15,767 bases of DNA from Candidatus Helarchaeota archaeon (GCA_013375355.1 JABXJV010000099.1:1-15767); one strand, 5' to 3'. Shown: positions 6,498 through 13,876, numbered from the stretch's first letter. The notes: a model not told the origin generated them from the sequence alone. Program-made: numbers and translations.

Positions 6498-7622
6498 ATG
6501 TCTAATATAGATAAATTTGCTCAAGCTATTCCGCTATCGAATTCTTGGATTGATGACTGGAAAAAAGAAGGAAAAAAGGCTTTAGGTTATTTTTGCTGTT
6601 ACATACCGGAAGAAATTATGTTCGCTGCTGATATTCTGCCTATCAGAATGAGAGCGATAGGTATGGGTTGCACTGACACACCAATGGGAGACGCGTATAT
6701 GTCTGCTACTACCTGTAGTTTTACACGCTGTTGCCTTGAATTGGCAAATAGAAAACAATATAACTTCCTTGACGGTATTGTTTGCGGAAATACATGCGAT
6801 CAAATCCGCCGACTTTTTGATAACATAAAATTCAAAGCTCCTTTCCCCTTTCACCATTTCCTGAGTATTCCTTGTTTTGTTAATGATGTCACTCTTGATT
6901 GGTATAAACATGAGTTAGTCAAGTTCAAGGAGAGTTTGGAAAAGAGTTTCGGAGTTAAGATCACAGATGATGATCTTAAACGCTCAATTAAAACATATAA
7001 TGAGTCACGGACTCTCCTAAAAAAATTATATATGCTCAGAAAACGTGATGATCCTCCCATTTCTGGAACTGATATGTTGAAGGTGACAATAGCAGGAGTT
7101 ACGATTCCTAGAGATAAATATAATGAACTGTTAACTCAGCTTCTCAAGGACCTTGAAGGAAAAAAAGGTAATAATCCTAAGGCTAGAATTATGGTGGTTG
7201 GCGCTATGCTTGATGATCCAGAGTGGGTAAAACTTATCGAAGACCTTGGTGGAGCGGTAGTAATAGATTCATTATGCTTTGGAAGTAGATATTTCTGGGA
7301 TTTGGTTGATGAAAAAGGTGATCCACTAGAAGCGCTCGCTAAACGCTACTTGTCGAAGGTTCCATGTCCGCGAATGACAGATGGGCATCCGGAAAGAACG
7401 AAATTTGTAGAGGATATGATTAAAGAATTTAATGTCGACGGAGTCATCCTTCAGAGAATGAAGTTCTGTCCATTTCACTGGGGCGAAATCTTCATGCTTC
7501 GGAGAGAATTGAAGGAACAAGATGTACCAACTCTTGAGTTAGAGAGAGAATATGTACTGAGCGGCGCTGGAGCTATAAAAACCCGAATTCAAGCTTTTCT
7601 AGAAGTATTGGAGGCGAGATAA
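6498..7622 (+). CDS. 2-hydroxyacyl-CoA dehydratase / benzoyl-CoA reductase small subunit (BcrC/HgdB-type)
   Basis: A 374-residue member of the 2-hydroxyacyl-CoA dehydratase D-component family, the size of HgdB or BcrC. In known members it pairs with a larger relative, and each subunit holds a [4Fe-4S] cluster by three Cys; the dimer takes electrons from an ATP-driven activase and does ketyl-radical dehydration or aryl-ring reduction. The three ligands are visible: Cys73 (TTCSFTR), Cys100 (GNTCDQIRR) and Cys324 (KFCPFHWGE). The C-terminal ELEREY...KTRIQAFLEVL is typical. Extra cysteines crowd the site (78, 79, 96). ATG 6498 is chosen because GAAGG lies 7 bases upstream; TTG 6492 would be too close to it. 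The next gene begins 3 bases after the stop, so they are co-transcribed. Substrate class is not readable from the sequence. Confidence 0.93.
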   Translation: MSNIDKFAQAIPLSNSWIDDWKKEGKKALGYFCCYIPEEIMFAADILPIRMRAIGMGCTDTPMGDAYMSATTCSFTRCCLELANRKQYNFLDGIVCGNTCDQIRRLFDNIKFKAPFPFHHFLSIPCFVNDVTLDWYKHELVKFKESLEKSFGVKITDDDLKRSIKTYNESRTLLKKLYMLRKRDDPPISGTDMLKVTIAGVTIPRDKYNELLTQLLKDLEGKKGNNPKARIMVVGAMLDDPEWVKLIEDLGGAVVIDSLCFGSRYFWDLVDEKGDPLEALAKRYLSKVPCPRMTDGHPERTKFVEDMIKEFNVDGVILQRMKFCPFHWGEIFMLRRELKEQDVPTLELEREYVLSGAGAIKTRIQAFLEVLEAR

Positions 7623-7625
7623 AAA

Positions 7626-9005
7626 ATGGCTAGTTATTTAAGTGGTACTGGTAGCAGTAAGAAAATAATGGATAAAGAATTGTATAAAAAATATAGGAAA
7701 ACGGCTAAAGATATGATACCTAAGGGTCAGGAATTCAGTCTATGGAAAGGTATGTTCAGCGCAATGCTTGGAGCAGCGAAGGATCAACCTCTTGAACCAT
7801 TTCTGGAGATGATGCTGAATGTATTCATTGATGTCGGTAAGGCCCGCACGGAAGGAAAGCCTATTGTAATGCACACTTTTAATTATGGACCGGAAATATT
7901 TTATGCACTTGATGTTCAGCCGCTTATGCAGGAGCTTTTTAGCGTAGGTCTTTCTCCTGTGCGCATGAACGAGTTTTACATCGATCTTACCGATGAGATG
8001 GGATTTGGAGACAACCCGACTATTTGTAATGCATCTAGACCTTTAATCGGTGCCTATTTTAAAAAAGCAGCACCAATCCCAGATCTACTTGTTTTTACCT
8101 CAACTCCTTGTAATTCAATCGCAATAACATATCAAGTTTATCAACAATTGTGTAAATGCCCAGCTTTTGTCATGGATATTCCTTATTGGGAATACGATAA
8201 AACTAGAGAACAATTCAAAGAGTTTTACGACGAAAAAACATTAGGATATGTTTTAGATCAGTCAAAGAATCTTGTATCTTGGCTGGAGAAACATACAAAG
8301 CAAAAACTTAATGAAGAGAAATTTAAACAAACAATGGTCTGGCTTAATCAGGCACGACAAAACATAATGGAATTCAATGAACTTTTAAAAGCAGTTCCCT
8401 GTCCTGTTAACAGCACGGCAGGATTTACTAATTGGTTCACAATGTCGCTTTGTGGGGGTACTTCCGCTGCTGTTGAAGTAACCAAATCGAATCGGGATAC
8501 GGCGGCGGCAAATGTTAAAAATAAAGTGGCGGGCGTGCCTGACGAAAAGATTAGAATCGCTTGGCCTTACATTCATGTCTTTTTCGATGCAATGGGCTTG
8601 TTTCCATATTTGGAACAAAATTTTAATGCTGTAGCTATTATGGACCTCCTCGGATTTTATCCAGTTCAACCCCATGACACATCTACGTTGGAAAAAAGCT
8701 TTGAGAGTTTAGCTAAGGGCACATTAGACCTCTCTATGGTAGGAAGCTGTCGCGGACCGGCCGAATTTTACATAGATTACGTCGTACGGTGGGTTAAGGA
8801 CTATAAATGTGATTGTGTGGTTGTACCTATGCAATTCGCGTGCAAACACAATTACTCTATGTTGCGTTTAATGGCAGAAGTTGTGAAGGAAGAAACTGGG
8901 ATTCCAACTTTGATTTTCGGCTGTGATCCTTTCGATGCAAGAGAAGTGCCAGCTGAGACTATCAGAGGAAGAATTGCAGAATTTCTAACGGAAGTTGTGT
9001 TGTAA
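7626..9005 (+). CDS. 2-hydroxyacyl-CoA dehydratase / benzoyl-CoA reductase large subunit 1 (BcrB-type)
   Basis: A 459-residue protein of the same family, in the size range of BcrB or HgdA (about 435-480). The likely cluster ligands are Cys134 (PTICNASRP), Cys162 (STPCNSIAITYQ) and Cys406 (MQFACKHNYS). Other conserved-looking spots are FNYGPE, PYW, GSCRGPAEF and KCDC. It probably forms the catalytic heterodimer with the product of 6498-7622, matching the C-then-B order of known bcr/bad operons. It is about 60-65% identical by eye to the product of 9865-11187. ATG 7626 is preceded by GGAGG at 7610-7614 inside the previous gene; the first 15 residues have no match in the paralogue, so ATG 7671 (MDKELYKKYRK) is an alternative. 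Parts of this gene are close to 47% GC, far above the archaeosine genes nearby. Confidence 0.93.
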   Translation: MASYLSGTGSSKKIMDKELYKKYRKTAKDMIPKGQEFSLWKGMFSAMLGAAKDQPLEPFLEMMLNVFIDVGKARTEGKPIVMHTFNYGPEIFYALDVQPLMQELFSVGLSPVRMNEFYIDLTDEMGFGDNPTICNASRPLIGAYFKKAAPIPDLLVFTSTPCNSIAITYQVYQQLCKCPAFVMDIPYWEYDKTREQFKEFYDEKTLGYVLDQSKNLVSWLEKHTKQKLNEEKFKQTMVWLNQARQNIMEFNELLKAVPCPVNSTAGFTNWFTMSLCGGTSAAVEVTKSNRDTAAANVKNKVAGVPDEKIRIAWPYIHVFFDAMGLFPYLEQNFNAVAIMDLLGFYPVQPHDTSTLEKSFESLAKGTLDLSMVGSCRGPAEFYIDYVVRWVKDYKCDCVVVPMQFACKHNYSMLRLMAEVVKEETGIPTLIFGCDPFDAREVPAETIRGRIAEFLTEVVL

Positions 9006-9021
9006 AGGAGACGTATATAAT

Positions 9022-9807
9022 TTGATTGTAGCGGGTTGTGATGTCGGATCTCTAACCGGTAAAGCTGTCATATTACAAGATGGCTCTATTCTAGTTCATA
9101 GTATAGTCCCTACTACTGTTAAACCCGGAAGGACTGCTCGAAATGCTATGGATGAAGCACTTAAAAAATGTAATTTGACTCAAGACGACATAAAATTTAT
9201 CGTTGGGACCGGATATGGCAGAGTGAAGATTCCTTTTGCTGATAAAAATGTATCAGAGATAACTTGTCATGGTAAAGGTGCCCACTCGTTTATTCCAACA
9301 ATAAGAACTATAATTGATATGGGAGGACAAGATCTCAAAGTTATAAAAGTTGGTAAAAATGGAAAACTTATCGACTTTGCTATGAATGATAAATGTGCTG
9401 CTGGAACAGGGCGATTTTTAGAGGTTATGGCTAGGACTCTTGAGTTAAAACTTGAAGAACTCGGTCCCATATCTCTTCAATCAAAAAGCCCTATAGCAAT
9501 TACTGCCCAATGCAGCGTCTTTGCTGAAACAGAGGTTGTAAGCCGTATCGCTGATGGAGCTGAAGTGGCTGATATCGTTGCAGGAATACATGATGCTATT
9601 GCTTCTAGAATCCTATCTCAAGTTTATAAAGTCGGTCTTGAAGAAGAAGTAACAATAAGTGGTGGAGTGGCAAAAAATATTGGAGTAGTCACCTTTTTGG
9701 AGAAAAGGTTAGGAGTTAAGATTAAGAAGTTGCCGGTTGACCCCCAGATTGTAGGAGCAGTGGGTGCAGCTCTTTTAGCGAAAGAAGAGTTGCAATCTCA
9801 AAAATAG
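9022..9807 (+). CDS. 2-hydroxyacyl-CoA dehydratase / benzoyl-CoA reductase activase (HgdC-type ATPase)
   Basis: A 261-residue ASKHA-fold ATPase. In known systems the homodimer carries one [4Fe-4S] cluster and uses ATP hydrolysis to push a low-potential electron into the dehydratase or reductase. The sequence shows the phosphate-1 loop GCDVGSLTGK (residues 5-14), DMGGQD (99-104), the two bridging cluster ligands Cys125 (NDKCAAGTGRF) and Cys164 (AQCSVFAE), and the adenosine motif SGGVAKN (213-219). These match HgdC Cys127/Cys166 in position. TTG 9022 is chosen as start because AAAGGAG (9004-9010) lies 11 bases before it; an in-frame TTG at 8995 would overlap the previous gene and add nine unlikely residues. 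Benzoyl-CoA reductase normally has two such subunits (BcrA and BcrD), so one gene alone suggests a homodimeric, HgdC-like arrangement. Confidence 0.94.
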   Translation: MIVAGCDVGSLTGKAVILQDGSILVHSIVPTTVKPGRTARNAMDEALKKCNLTQDDIKFIVGTGYGRVKIPFADKNVSEITCHGKGAHSFIPTIRTIIDMGGQDLKVIKVGKNGKLIDFAMNDKCAAGTGRFLEVMARTLELKLEELGPISLQSKSPIAITAQCSVFAETEVVSRIADGAEVADIVAGIHDAIASRILSQVYKVGLEEEVTISGGVAKNIGVVTFLEKRLGVKIKKLPVDPQIVGAVGAALLAKEELQSQK

Positions 9808-9818
9808 TATATTAATTC

Positions 9819-9827
9819 TTTTTTTTT
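9819..9827 (+). terminator. T9 tract inside the cluster, between the activase and the second large subunit
   Basis: Nine T residues preceded by AATTC lie 11 bases after the activase stop, the same 14-base string that follows the histone. It probably causes full or partial termination, which would lower expression of the second large subunit or give it its own promoter. A possible TATA-like TATATTAA at 9808-9815 lies just before it. Confidence 0.45.
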
Positions 9828-9864
9828 AATTAGGAAAATCAATATTTAAGATGAGGGAAAAAAA

Positions 9865-11187
9865 TTGGTAGAACCATGGTATAAAAAGTATAGAAAAATG
9901 AGTAAGGAAATCAAGGGTAAGGATTTCAAACTGTGGAAAACTCTATTGAATGGGGCTCTCATGATGGCGAGGAGTATGCCTTATGAACCATACGTGGAAA
10001 TGATGTTAGATAATTTTGTTAATGTAGGTAGGGCTAGAATAAAAGGAAAGCCTCTTATTGGTCATCCCTTTAACTATGGTCCAGAATTACTGCACGCTAT
10101 GGATTTACAGCCTTTTATGCAAGAGCTTCTTACTGTAGGTCTAGCGCCTTTTCATGCTAACGAACCATATCTCGATTTCACCAATGAATTAGGATATGGA
10201 GATAACCCAACTATTTGTAACGCACAAAGACCCGTAATAGGTCTCCATATAAAAGGTTTGGCACCCGTTCCTGATTTTATGCTATATCTCTCAACACCAT
10301 GTAACTCTCTCTCGTCTACATATCAAGTGTTTCAACACTTGACTGGGGTTGAATCCTTTCATTTAGATATACCTTACTGGAGTTACTCCAAAGATAAATT
10401 TAGCGACCTTTATGACGAGAAAACACTTGATTATGTCATAAATCAACAAAAGAACCTCATATCTTGGTTAGAAGAAAAAACAAAGCATAAATTTGATGAG
10501 GAAAAATTTAAACAAGCAATGGTCTGGGTTAATCAGGCACGACAAAATATAATGGAGTTCAATGAACTGCTGAGAGCGGTTCCATGCCCTGTAAACAGCT
10601 CAGAAGCCCAAAAAAATTTTAGTGCAATGATAATTGGTAGCGGTACTCCTGAAGCTGTTAAAGTGACCAAATATCTACGTGATAATGCAGCCGCAAATGT
10701 TAAGAAGGGAGTAGCCGGTGTACCCGATGAAAGGATTAGAATTGCATGGCCATTCACTCATGTTTTCTTTGATCCAGCACTTATTCCATATTTAGAAGAG
10801 ACTTTTCATGCAGTAGCCATTATGGATATATTAAGTTTTTATCAAGTTAAACCCCATGATACATCAACACTTGAGAAATGTTTTAAAAGCTTGGCTAAAG
10901 GTATATTGGATTTCTCCATGATTAGTGCGTGTCGAGGACCCGCTGACTTTTTCGTAGACTATGTTCTCCACTGGGTTAAGGATTATAAGTGCGATTGTGT
11001 CGTTATCCCTGTTCAATTTGCTTGCCATCATACATATGCAGTATGTCGACTCGCTTCTGAAGCCGTACGGGAAGAACTTGGAATTCCAACTTTAATTGTT
11101 CCATGCGACCCCTACGATTCAAGAGACGTACCTGCAGAAACTATTAGAGGAAGAATATCAGAATTTCTAACAGAAGTTGTTATGTAG
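9865..11187 (+). CDS. 2-hydroxyacyl-CoA dehydratase / benzoyl-CoA reductase large subunit 2 (BcrB-type paralogue)
   Basis: A 440-residue close paralogue of the 7626-9005 product. The three cluster cysteines are conserved as Cys118 (PTICNAQRP), Cys146 (STPCNSLSSTYQ) and Cys387 (VQFACHHTYA), along with FNYGPE, PYW, SACRGPADF and KCDC, so it looks catalytically competent rather than a decaying copy. Differences cluster around residues 92-103, 128-143 and 246-262 (SEAQKNFSAMIIGSG against TAGFTNWFTMSLCGG), which could change the substrate pocket. The TTG start has GAGGG at 9853-9857, 7 bases upstream, and aligns with the paralogue at its residue 16 region. It is separated from the activase by 57 bases with a T9 tract. 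No second small subunit or activase accompanies it, so it may exchange with the first large subunit. Which subunit it pairs with is inference. Confidence 0.93.
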   Translation: MVEPWYKKYRKMSKEIKGKDFKLWKTLLNGALMMARSMPYEPYVEMMLDNFVNVGRARIKGKPLIGHPFNYGPELLHAMDLQPFMQELLTVGLAPFHANEPYLDFTNELGYGDNPTICNAQRPVIGLHIKGLAPVPDFMLYLSTPCNSLSSTYQVFQHLTGVESFHLDIPYWSYSKDKFSDLYDEKTLDYVINQQKNLISWLEEKTKHKFDEEKFKQAMVWVNQARQNIMEFNELLRAVPCPVNSSEAQKNFSAMIIGSGTPEAVKVTKYLRDNAAANVKKGVAGVPDERIRIAWPFTHVFFDPALIPYLEETFHAVAIMDILSFYQVKPHDTSTLEKCFKSLAKGILDFSMISACRGPADFFVDYVLHWVKDYKCDCVVIPVQFACHHTYAVCRLASEAVREELGIPTLIVPCDPYDSRDVPAETIRGRISEFLTEVVM

Positions 11188-11199
11188 ATTTTATAAAAT
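11188..11199. terminator. 12-bp palindrome ATTTTATAAAAT between convergent genes
   Basis: Only 15 bases separate the stop of the second large subunit from the stop of the minus-strand radical SAM gene, and 12 of them form a perfect AT palindrome. Transcripts from both sides must end within or beyond this spot, so they may overlap. Confidence 0.3.
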
Positions 11200-11202
11200 A
11201 TT

Positions 11203-11931
11203 TTAAGATCTTTTTTCTGGCAATAACCATTGTTCATCATCATCCCCTATAAAATCTACATTAATACAATTCTGAATTAGGAACTTTTTAAGCTGTTCTG
11301 ATATATTTTGATGTTTTAATTCAGTTTTCGGATTTTCTCTAAATTCTATAGCGGAAACTCCATTTAAATTTTTATTAAAGTAGAGAACACTATCCTTAAC
11401 TGATTCTTCAGATATCCCCTTTATACCAAATAATACATATGAAAAAAATTGGACATTCTTAATATTTTTTAAATCATTTGATATACGGTCTAATTCACTT
11501 TTTGGAATACCTTTATTAAGTAGTTTATTCCGGATTACTTCATCTGCGGAATCAAAACCTATAAAGATATTAAGTTTTAATGGTTGTAATTTATCAAAAA
11601 TGAGTGATATCGATTTTTTAGATAGAAATTCAGGCCTAGATTCTATACTAACATTTCTACCTTCCGATATTGATTTAAGAATTGGAAACACATCATCTGG
11701 CAGTTCAAAAAAGCTGCCTCCATTAAAAATTTTTACGTTTTCGAGATTAAATTCTGTAACCTTTTCTAAAGATTCATTAATTATTTGTTTATTTGTTATC
11801 ATGATTTCTTCCCCGTCATCAATACTTTCAATTTCAAAAGGACAGTGAGTACATTGATTATAAGAACAAGGAAAATTTGTTAAAATAATTGTGATTTCTT
11901 GCTTATCTTGATCGATCCATGAGCCCAACAT
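11203..11931 (-). CDS. RaSEA-like radical SAM protein, archaeosine synthase partner
   Basis: A 242-residue radical SAM protein resembling RaSEA (TIGR01210 family), which acts with ArcS to turn the lysine adduct of preQ0 at tRNA position 15 into archaeosine. Visible are an N-terminal cysteine cluster CSYNQCTHCPF, a NGGSFFELPDD segment like the family's SGSF-D motif, IESRPEFL, and GFDSADEVIRNKLLNKGI, all in the order expected. The cluster spacing here is CX4CX2C rather than the usual radical SAM CX3CX2C. It is shorter than typical members (about 330-360 residues), mainly at the C-terminus. ATG 11931 is chosen: it overlaps the upstream stop as TGATG, and GGAG lies 8 bases before it; TTG 11934 is an alternative. 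The overlap with the ArcS-like gene means tight co-translation, supporting the paired function. Confidence 0.82.
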   Translation of the reverse strand: MLGSWIDQDKQEITIILTNFPCSYNQCTHCPFEIESIDDGEEIMITNKQIINESLEKVTEFNLENVKIFNGGSFFELPDDVFPILKSISEGRNVSIESRPEFLSKKSISLIFDKLQPLKLNIFIGFDSADEVIRNKLLNKGIPKSELDRISNDLKNIKNVQFFSYVLFGIKGISEESVKDSVLYFNKNLNGVSAIEFRENPKTELKHQNISEQLKKFLIQNCINVDFIGDDDEQWLLPEKRS

Positions 11932-12566
11932 CAAATTATCTCCTTTAATCTATTTACAAGATTGTCAAGATTACGTTTTATTATTAATACCAAGTCATGA
12001 TCTTCATAAAAATCTAAAGAAACTTGAGATATTTCGGTTTGCATGATTTTATTTTCATGAATTGCAAAATTGGGAATTTCTAATTTTAAATCTTTTTCAG
12101 CTTTTCTTATAGATTGATAAGATTCGCTTTGATGTCTTAAATAACAGCAAAATGTACTGTAATATTTCTTTTTATTCTTTAAAAACTCGTTTAATCTTTT
12201 AGTTAATACTTCAATATATATTTTTTTTATTTCTGGAGTTTCAAGTATCGGATCCCAATCATATGCAAAATAAGGATAATCATCAGTCCTCTCATATGGG
12301 ACTACACCTGCATTAGTAACAACAATTAATTGTAGTTTATCTAACAAATTTGAATTAATTAAGGATCTTAATATAAAATAATGAATATAGCTTTGTCTAT
12401 AAGGTTTACCCCAAGAACAGACAGTAAAGAGGGCAATTTTACCAGAAGTAGGTGGTTTATATTCAGCAATAATTTTCTTATGAGCATTATTGAAAATTGG
12501 GTTATCGGTATAATCTTTTCCGACGCCTTTTAAGAATAATAGTTTATTATCGTTCAAATTATTCAC
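11931..12566 (-). CDS. ArcS core-domain-like protein (archaeosine synthase, short form)
   Basis: About 211 residues that correspond to the core catalytic domain of archaeosine synthase ArcS (DUF5591 type), which attaches lysine to preQ0 in tRNA. Evidence is FTVCSWGKPYRQSYIHY, matching the family's CS-x-x-KPY-x-x-S-x-x-H pattern, and VVTNAGVVPYERTDDYPYFAYD, matching the V-P-E...YP-x-x-YD segment. The TGT-like N-terminal domain and C-terminal PUA domain of full-length ArcS are absent; split or core-only ArcS proteins are known in some archaea, so RNA binding must come from another subunit. It overlaps the RaSEA-like gene by one base. Start is ambiguous: GTG 12566 would suit a leaderless transcript from the TATA at 12590-12599, whereas TTG 12557 has GGTGA five bases upstream and loses only three residues. 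Function call is good but rests on motif recall. Confidence 0.8.
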   Translation of the reverse strand: MNNLNDNKLLFLKGVGKDYTDNPIFNNAHKKIIAEYKPPTSGKIALFTVCSWGKPYRQSYIHYFILRSLINSNLLDKLQLIVVTNAGVVPYERTDDYPYFAYDWDPILETPEIKKIYIEVLTKRLNEFLKNKKKYYSTFCCYLRHQSESYQSIRKAEKDLKLEIPNFAIHENKIMQTEISQVSLDFYEDHDLVLIIKRNLDNLVNRLKEII

Positions 12567-12589
12567 CAGAATCTTTTATTTATGGTCTT

Positions 12590-12599
12590 AATATATAAA
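12590..12599 (-). promoter_or_regulatory. TATA box of the archaeosine gene pair
   Basis: On the minus strand this reads TTTATATATT, a strong archaeal TATA match. The expected transcription start is near 12568, right at the start codon region, so the mRNA would be leaderless or nearly so. Confidence 0.45.
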
Positions 12600-12623
12600 A
12601 AACTATTTTTTTAAAGAACTTTT

Positions 12624-12642
12624 TATTACAAAAATTGTAATA
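12624..12642. promoter_or_regulatory. 19-bp inverted repeat (operator candidate) in the divergent promoter
   Basis: TATTACAA and its exact reverse complement TTGTAATA flank AAA. The site sits between the divergent archaeosine pair and the winged-helix gene, 52 bases before the latter's ATG, where it would overlap its transcription start. The TTACA-n-TGTAA shape is common for winged-helix dimers. Autoregulation by the adjacent gene product is the simplest reading, but is inference. Confidence 0.5.
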
Positions 12643-12694
12643 CATTAGGATGAATAATTATTTTTTTTAGAAGTCTATTAAAATGTGAATAGAA

Positions 12695-13876
12695 ATGGCT
12701 GGAATAAGAGACTATAAACCAGATAAAAACAAAATTTCAAGATTTTTGACTTTAGCTCTTGATTCTGATAAGATTAATAAAAATGTCATTGGAGCATGGA
12801 GAAGGGTTATAGGTGGCAAAAAGGGTTTAGCCTTAAATCTATATAAAGAACTATTACACAGCAAGAGAGGCGAGTTTACAGAGGAATTGAGTGAAAAATT
12901 AAATGAACCCATTCATAATATCCGTCGTGCTTTAAATGATTTAAAAATTATTGGTTTGATTGAAAAATTACCGAGAAAAAAACAACATCGAGTAATCTCT
13001 GATTTTTGGAGGATAGAAAAAAGGGTAGATGGTTTATTACGACTTATACCTCTGGATGAAGATAAACCAAGCTTGGAAGGAAAAGAAGAATTCTGGTTTA
13101 AAAAATATGAAGCACTTTCAAGTCTCTTTACAAAATATACAGGGTACACATGGATATTAAAAAAACACATTGATTGGAAAATCCAAAAAGATGGTCTTAT
13201 GGATTATAATGAGAAAAGAAATTATTTAAAATTATCAAATATAACGCCTCCTATTAATTACATAACACTTTTTTCAAAATCTGATAATTATAATCTACAG
13301 ATTTTGGACCAAAATCGGAAATCTCTTGAAATCTCAACCGAGATTTATGAACATCAAAATAAAAAACTAAATATTGTAAATGCTCTCATCCCCCACGATA
13401 ATTTTAAGAATATTTTTCAAAAACTACATGTTGGAGAGTCATATTTTATTGAAATTACTGATCAAAAGAGATTATATGCATGTCCAAAGACAAAAAAAAC
13501 TTACATGGCTTGTTTTCTCTATCAAATAAATTTAGAAAATATAGACACATTGGAAATTAATTACCAAATCCATAAAAATATTCACCCAATTAGTTGTGGC
13601 ATTTGGTATGATAATCATAAAGAGCTTGAGGTTAATTTGAGATCTGAAAAATCTGGACAACAAGAAAACATTAATTTTAAAGTAAGCAATGAAAAAAATT
13701 ATGTCAATTTTAATTGGAAAGGTAGTTATCTTCTAAATAAAGCTCATGTATTAAAACTCTTATTTGAATTCGAACCAGAATTTGAATCAGATCTGAAAAG
13801 TTGGATTAAAATGTATAGTGCGGTTGATTGTCCGTTTTGTCATAAAATACCATTCGAGACAATAGGAAGAATTTGA
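12695..13876 (+). CDS. winged-helix DNA-binding protein with unassigned C-terminal region
   Basis: A 393-residue protein I cannot assign to a named family. Residues about 43-108 look like a winged helix: helix GLALNLYKELL, helix TEELSEKLNEP, recognition helix NIRRALNDLKIIGLIEKL, then a basic wing (PRKKQHRV) and beta strand. Residues about 125-375 are rich in beta-strand-like segments and Lys/Asn, with no membrane span. Cysteines at the ends of CPKTKKTYMAC and in a C-terminal CPFC at 379-382 could form a metal site, though this is weak. ATG 12695 is preceded by TGTGAA. It is divergent from the archaeosine genes across a 128-base gap containing a strong inverted repeat, which suggests it controls itself or them. 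Its GC content is low, like the archaeosine pair. A link to the dehydratase cluster is possible but not shown. Confidence 0.85.
   Translation: MAGIRDYKPDKNKISRFLTLALDSDKINKNVIGAWRRVIGGKKGLALNLYKELLHSKRGEFTEELSEKLNEPIHNIRRALNDLKIIGLIEKLPRKKQHRVISDFWRIEKRVDGLLRLIPLDEDKPSLEGKEEFWFKKYEALSSLFTKYTGYTWILKKHIDWKIQKDGLMDYNEKRNYLKLSNITPPINYITLFSKSDNYNLQILDQNRKSLEISTEIYEHQNKKLNIVNALIPHDNFKNIFQKLHVGESYFIEITDQKRLYACPKTKKTYMACFLYQINLENIDTLEINYQIHKNIHPISCGIWYDNHKELEVNLRSEKSGQQENINFKVSNEKNYVNFNWKGSYLLNKAHVLKLLFEFEPEFESDLKSWIKMYSAVDCPFCHKIPFETIGRI

Noticed and set aside
6582..6911. 109-codon open frame on the minus strand
   Set aside because: It is opposite the conserved cysteine region of the small dehydratase subunit and looks like a codon-bias shadow, with no domain of its own.
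6498..7622. Selenocysteine or frameshift in the small subunit
   Set aside because: The frame is uninterrupted, the three ligand cysteines are encoded normally and the ends match the family.
8385..8675. 96-codon open frame on the minus strand
   Set aside because: It is antisense to the GC-richer part of large subunit 1, where long open antisense frames are expected by composition.
9022..9807. Alternative reading of the activase as BcrA or BcrD specifically
   Set aside because: Only one ATPase gene is present and its length (261) is nearer HgdC than BcrA; the sequence alone does not justify a Bcr symbol.
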